Shown one piece after another: positions 5,182 through 5,429 of a stretch of DNA of 5,429 nucleotides. Under the pieces are notes generated by a model. That model was given only the letters and a program-made list of their open reading frames with translations, searched no databases and was not told where the DNA came from. Positions within the stretch are counted from its first letter, which is position 1. Each line of letters begins with the position of its first letter. A program made the translations under genes and the position numbers. The DNA is from Desulfuromonadales bacterium (GTDB taxonomy: Bacteria > Desulfobacterota > Desulfuromonadia > Desulfuromonadales > BM103): positions 1 through 5,429 of the forward strand of contig JAUWTX010000161.1 in the NCBI GenBank assembly GCA_030614505.1. The letters run 5' to 3'.

Positions 5182-5429
5182 TCGCTAAACTCCTTATATA
5201 CAGCGAGAACTTTTTCAGCAGCATGTTCAAGGTCAGTCGCGTCATGACTGGCCATAACAGTCGCACGCAGACGACATAGCCCTGGCGCAACAGTAGGAGG
5301 AAGAATACCCTGCAGGAAAATCCCCTCTTCGAGCAGTCGTCCAGTCATCTTCATGGTAGGATCCGGGTCCTTTGTCAACACCGGGATAATCTGTGTGCTG
5401 CTGCCCAGCAAATCCATTCCGCCAGCCAG
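5178..5429 (-). CDS. bioF: 8-amino-7-oxononanoate synthase BioF, C-terminal part (runs off the right edge)
   Basis: BioF is a PLP-dependent enzyme that condenses pimeloyl-ACP (or -CoA) with L-alanine to give 8-amino-7-oxononanoate and CO2. Only the last 83 residues are in the window. They read open from the edge (LAGGMDLLGSSTQIIPV) to a TGA at 5178. GSSTQIIPV, the segment LLEEGIFLQGILPPTVAPGLCRLR and the following TVMASH are the typical small C-terminal domain of the alpha-oxoamine synthase family. The arginine of CRLR is expected to bind the substrate carboxylate. The related glycine C-acetyltransferase (kbl) and ALA synthase share this end, but the adjoining bioH and bioC make BioF the best reading. 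The PLP lysine and the start lie outside the window. The stop overlaps the bioH GTG by four bases. Confidence 0.92.
   Translation of the reverse strand: MAGGMDLLGSSTQIIPVLTKDPDPTMKMTGRLLEEGIFLQGILPPTVAPGLCRLRATVMASHDATDLEHAAEKVLAVYKEFSE
5190..5195 (-). promoter_or_regulatory. Ribosome binding site supporting the GTG start of bioH
   Basis: AAGGAG on the minus strand, within the end of bioF, lies 8 bases before the GTG at 5181. It supports this non-ATG start, which also overlaps the bioF stop codon. Confidence 0.65.

Overview
The window looks like ordinary chromosomal DNA of a Gram-negative bacterium with roughly balanced base composition. The best guess is an anaerobic deltaproteobacterium of the Geobacter/Pelobacter/Desulfuromonas type. 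That guess rests on the ArsR protein style (SCNVKKIWECLELPQATVSQ), a long CBS-containing family II pyrophosphatase, and a bioF-bioH-bioC cluster. It is a recollection of family resemblance, not a search result. I see no phage, transposon, CRISPR, tRNA or rRNA sequence.

Layout, left to right. Positions 19-59 hold a strong rho-independent terminator on the + strand, which closes a gene lying off the left edge. Next come two minus-strand genes that may form a two-gene unit read right to left. The first to be transcribed is a CaCA-family sodium/calcium antiporter (1896-2849). After a 56-bp gap comes a 551-residue manganese-dependent inorganic pyrophosphatase with CBS and DRTGG regulatory domains (184-1839). 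A divergent intergenic region (2850-3136) holds two perfect inverted repeats and a near-consensus sigma-70 promoter. That promoter drives a small, single-gene ArsR-family regulator on the + strand (3137-3439), followed by its own terminator (3496-3532). The right part is the 3' end of a minus-strand biotin operon: the C-terminal end of bioF (5178 to the edge), bioH (4375-5181) and bioC (3557-4375), joined by short stop/start overlaps.

How the genes work together. BioC methylates the malonyl carboxyl group to start pimelate synthesis on the fatty-acid machinery. BioH removes the methyl group when the chain is complete. BioF condenses the pimeloyl thioester with alanine, so the three cover the early biotin pathway. 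The antiporter and pyrophosphatase are housekeeping ion and phosphate functions. Calcium is a known inhibitor of pyrophosphatases, which gives a possible but unproven reason for their pairing. The ArsR protein has four cysteines and no recognisable classical metal site. Its target may be itself and/or the divergent antiporter.

No clearly novel system is visible. The parts most worth a second look are the divergent intergenic region (an 11-bp direct repeat in the ArsR promoter and leader, a strand-asymmetric 17-bp hairpin, and a GC-rich hairpin just upstream of the antiporter) and the unusual cysteine layout of the ArsR protein.
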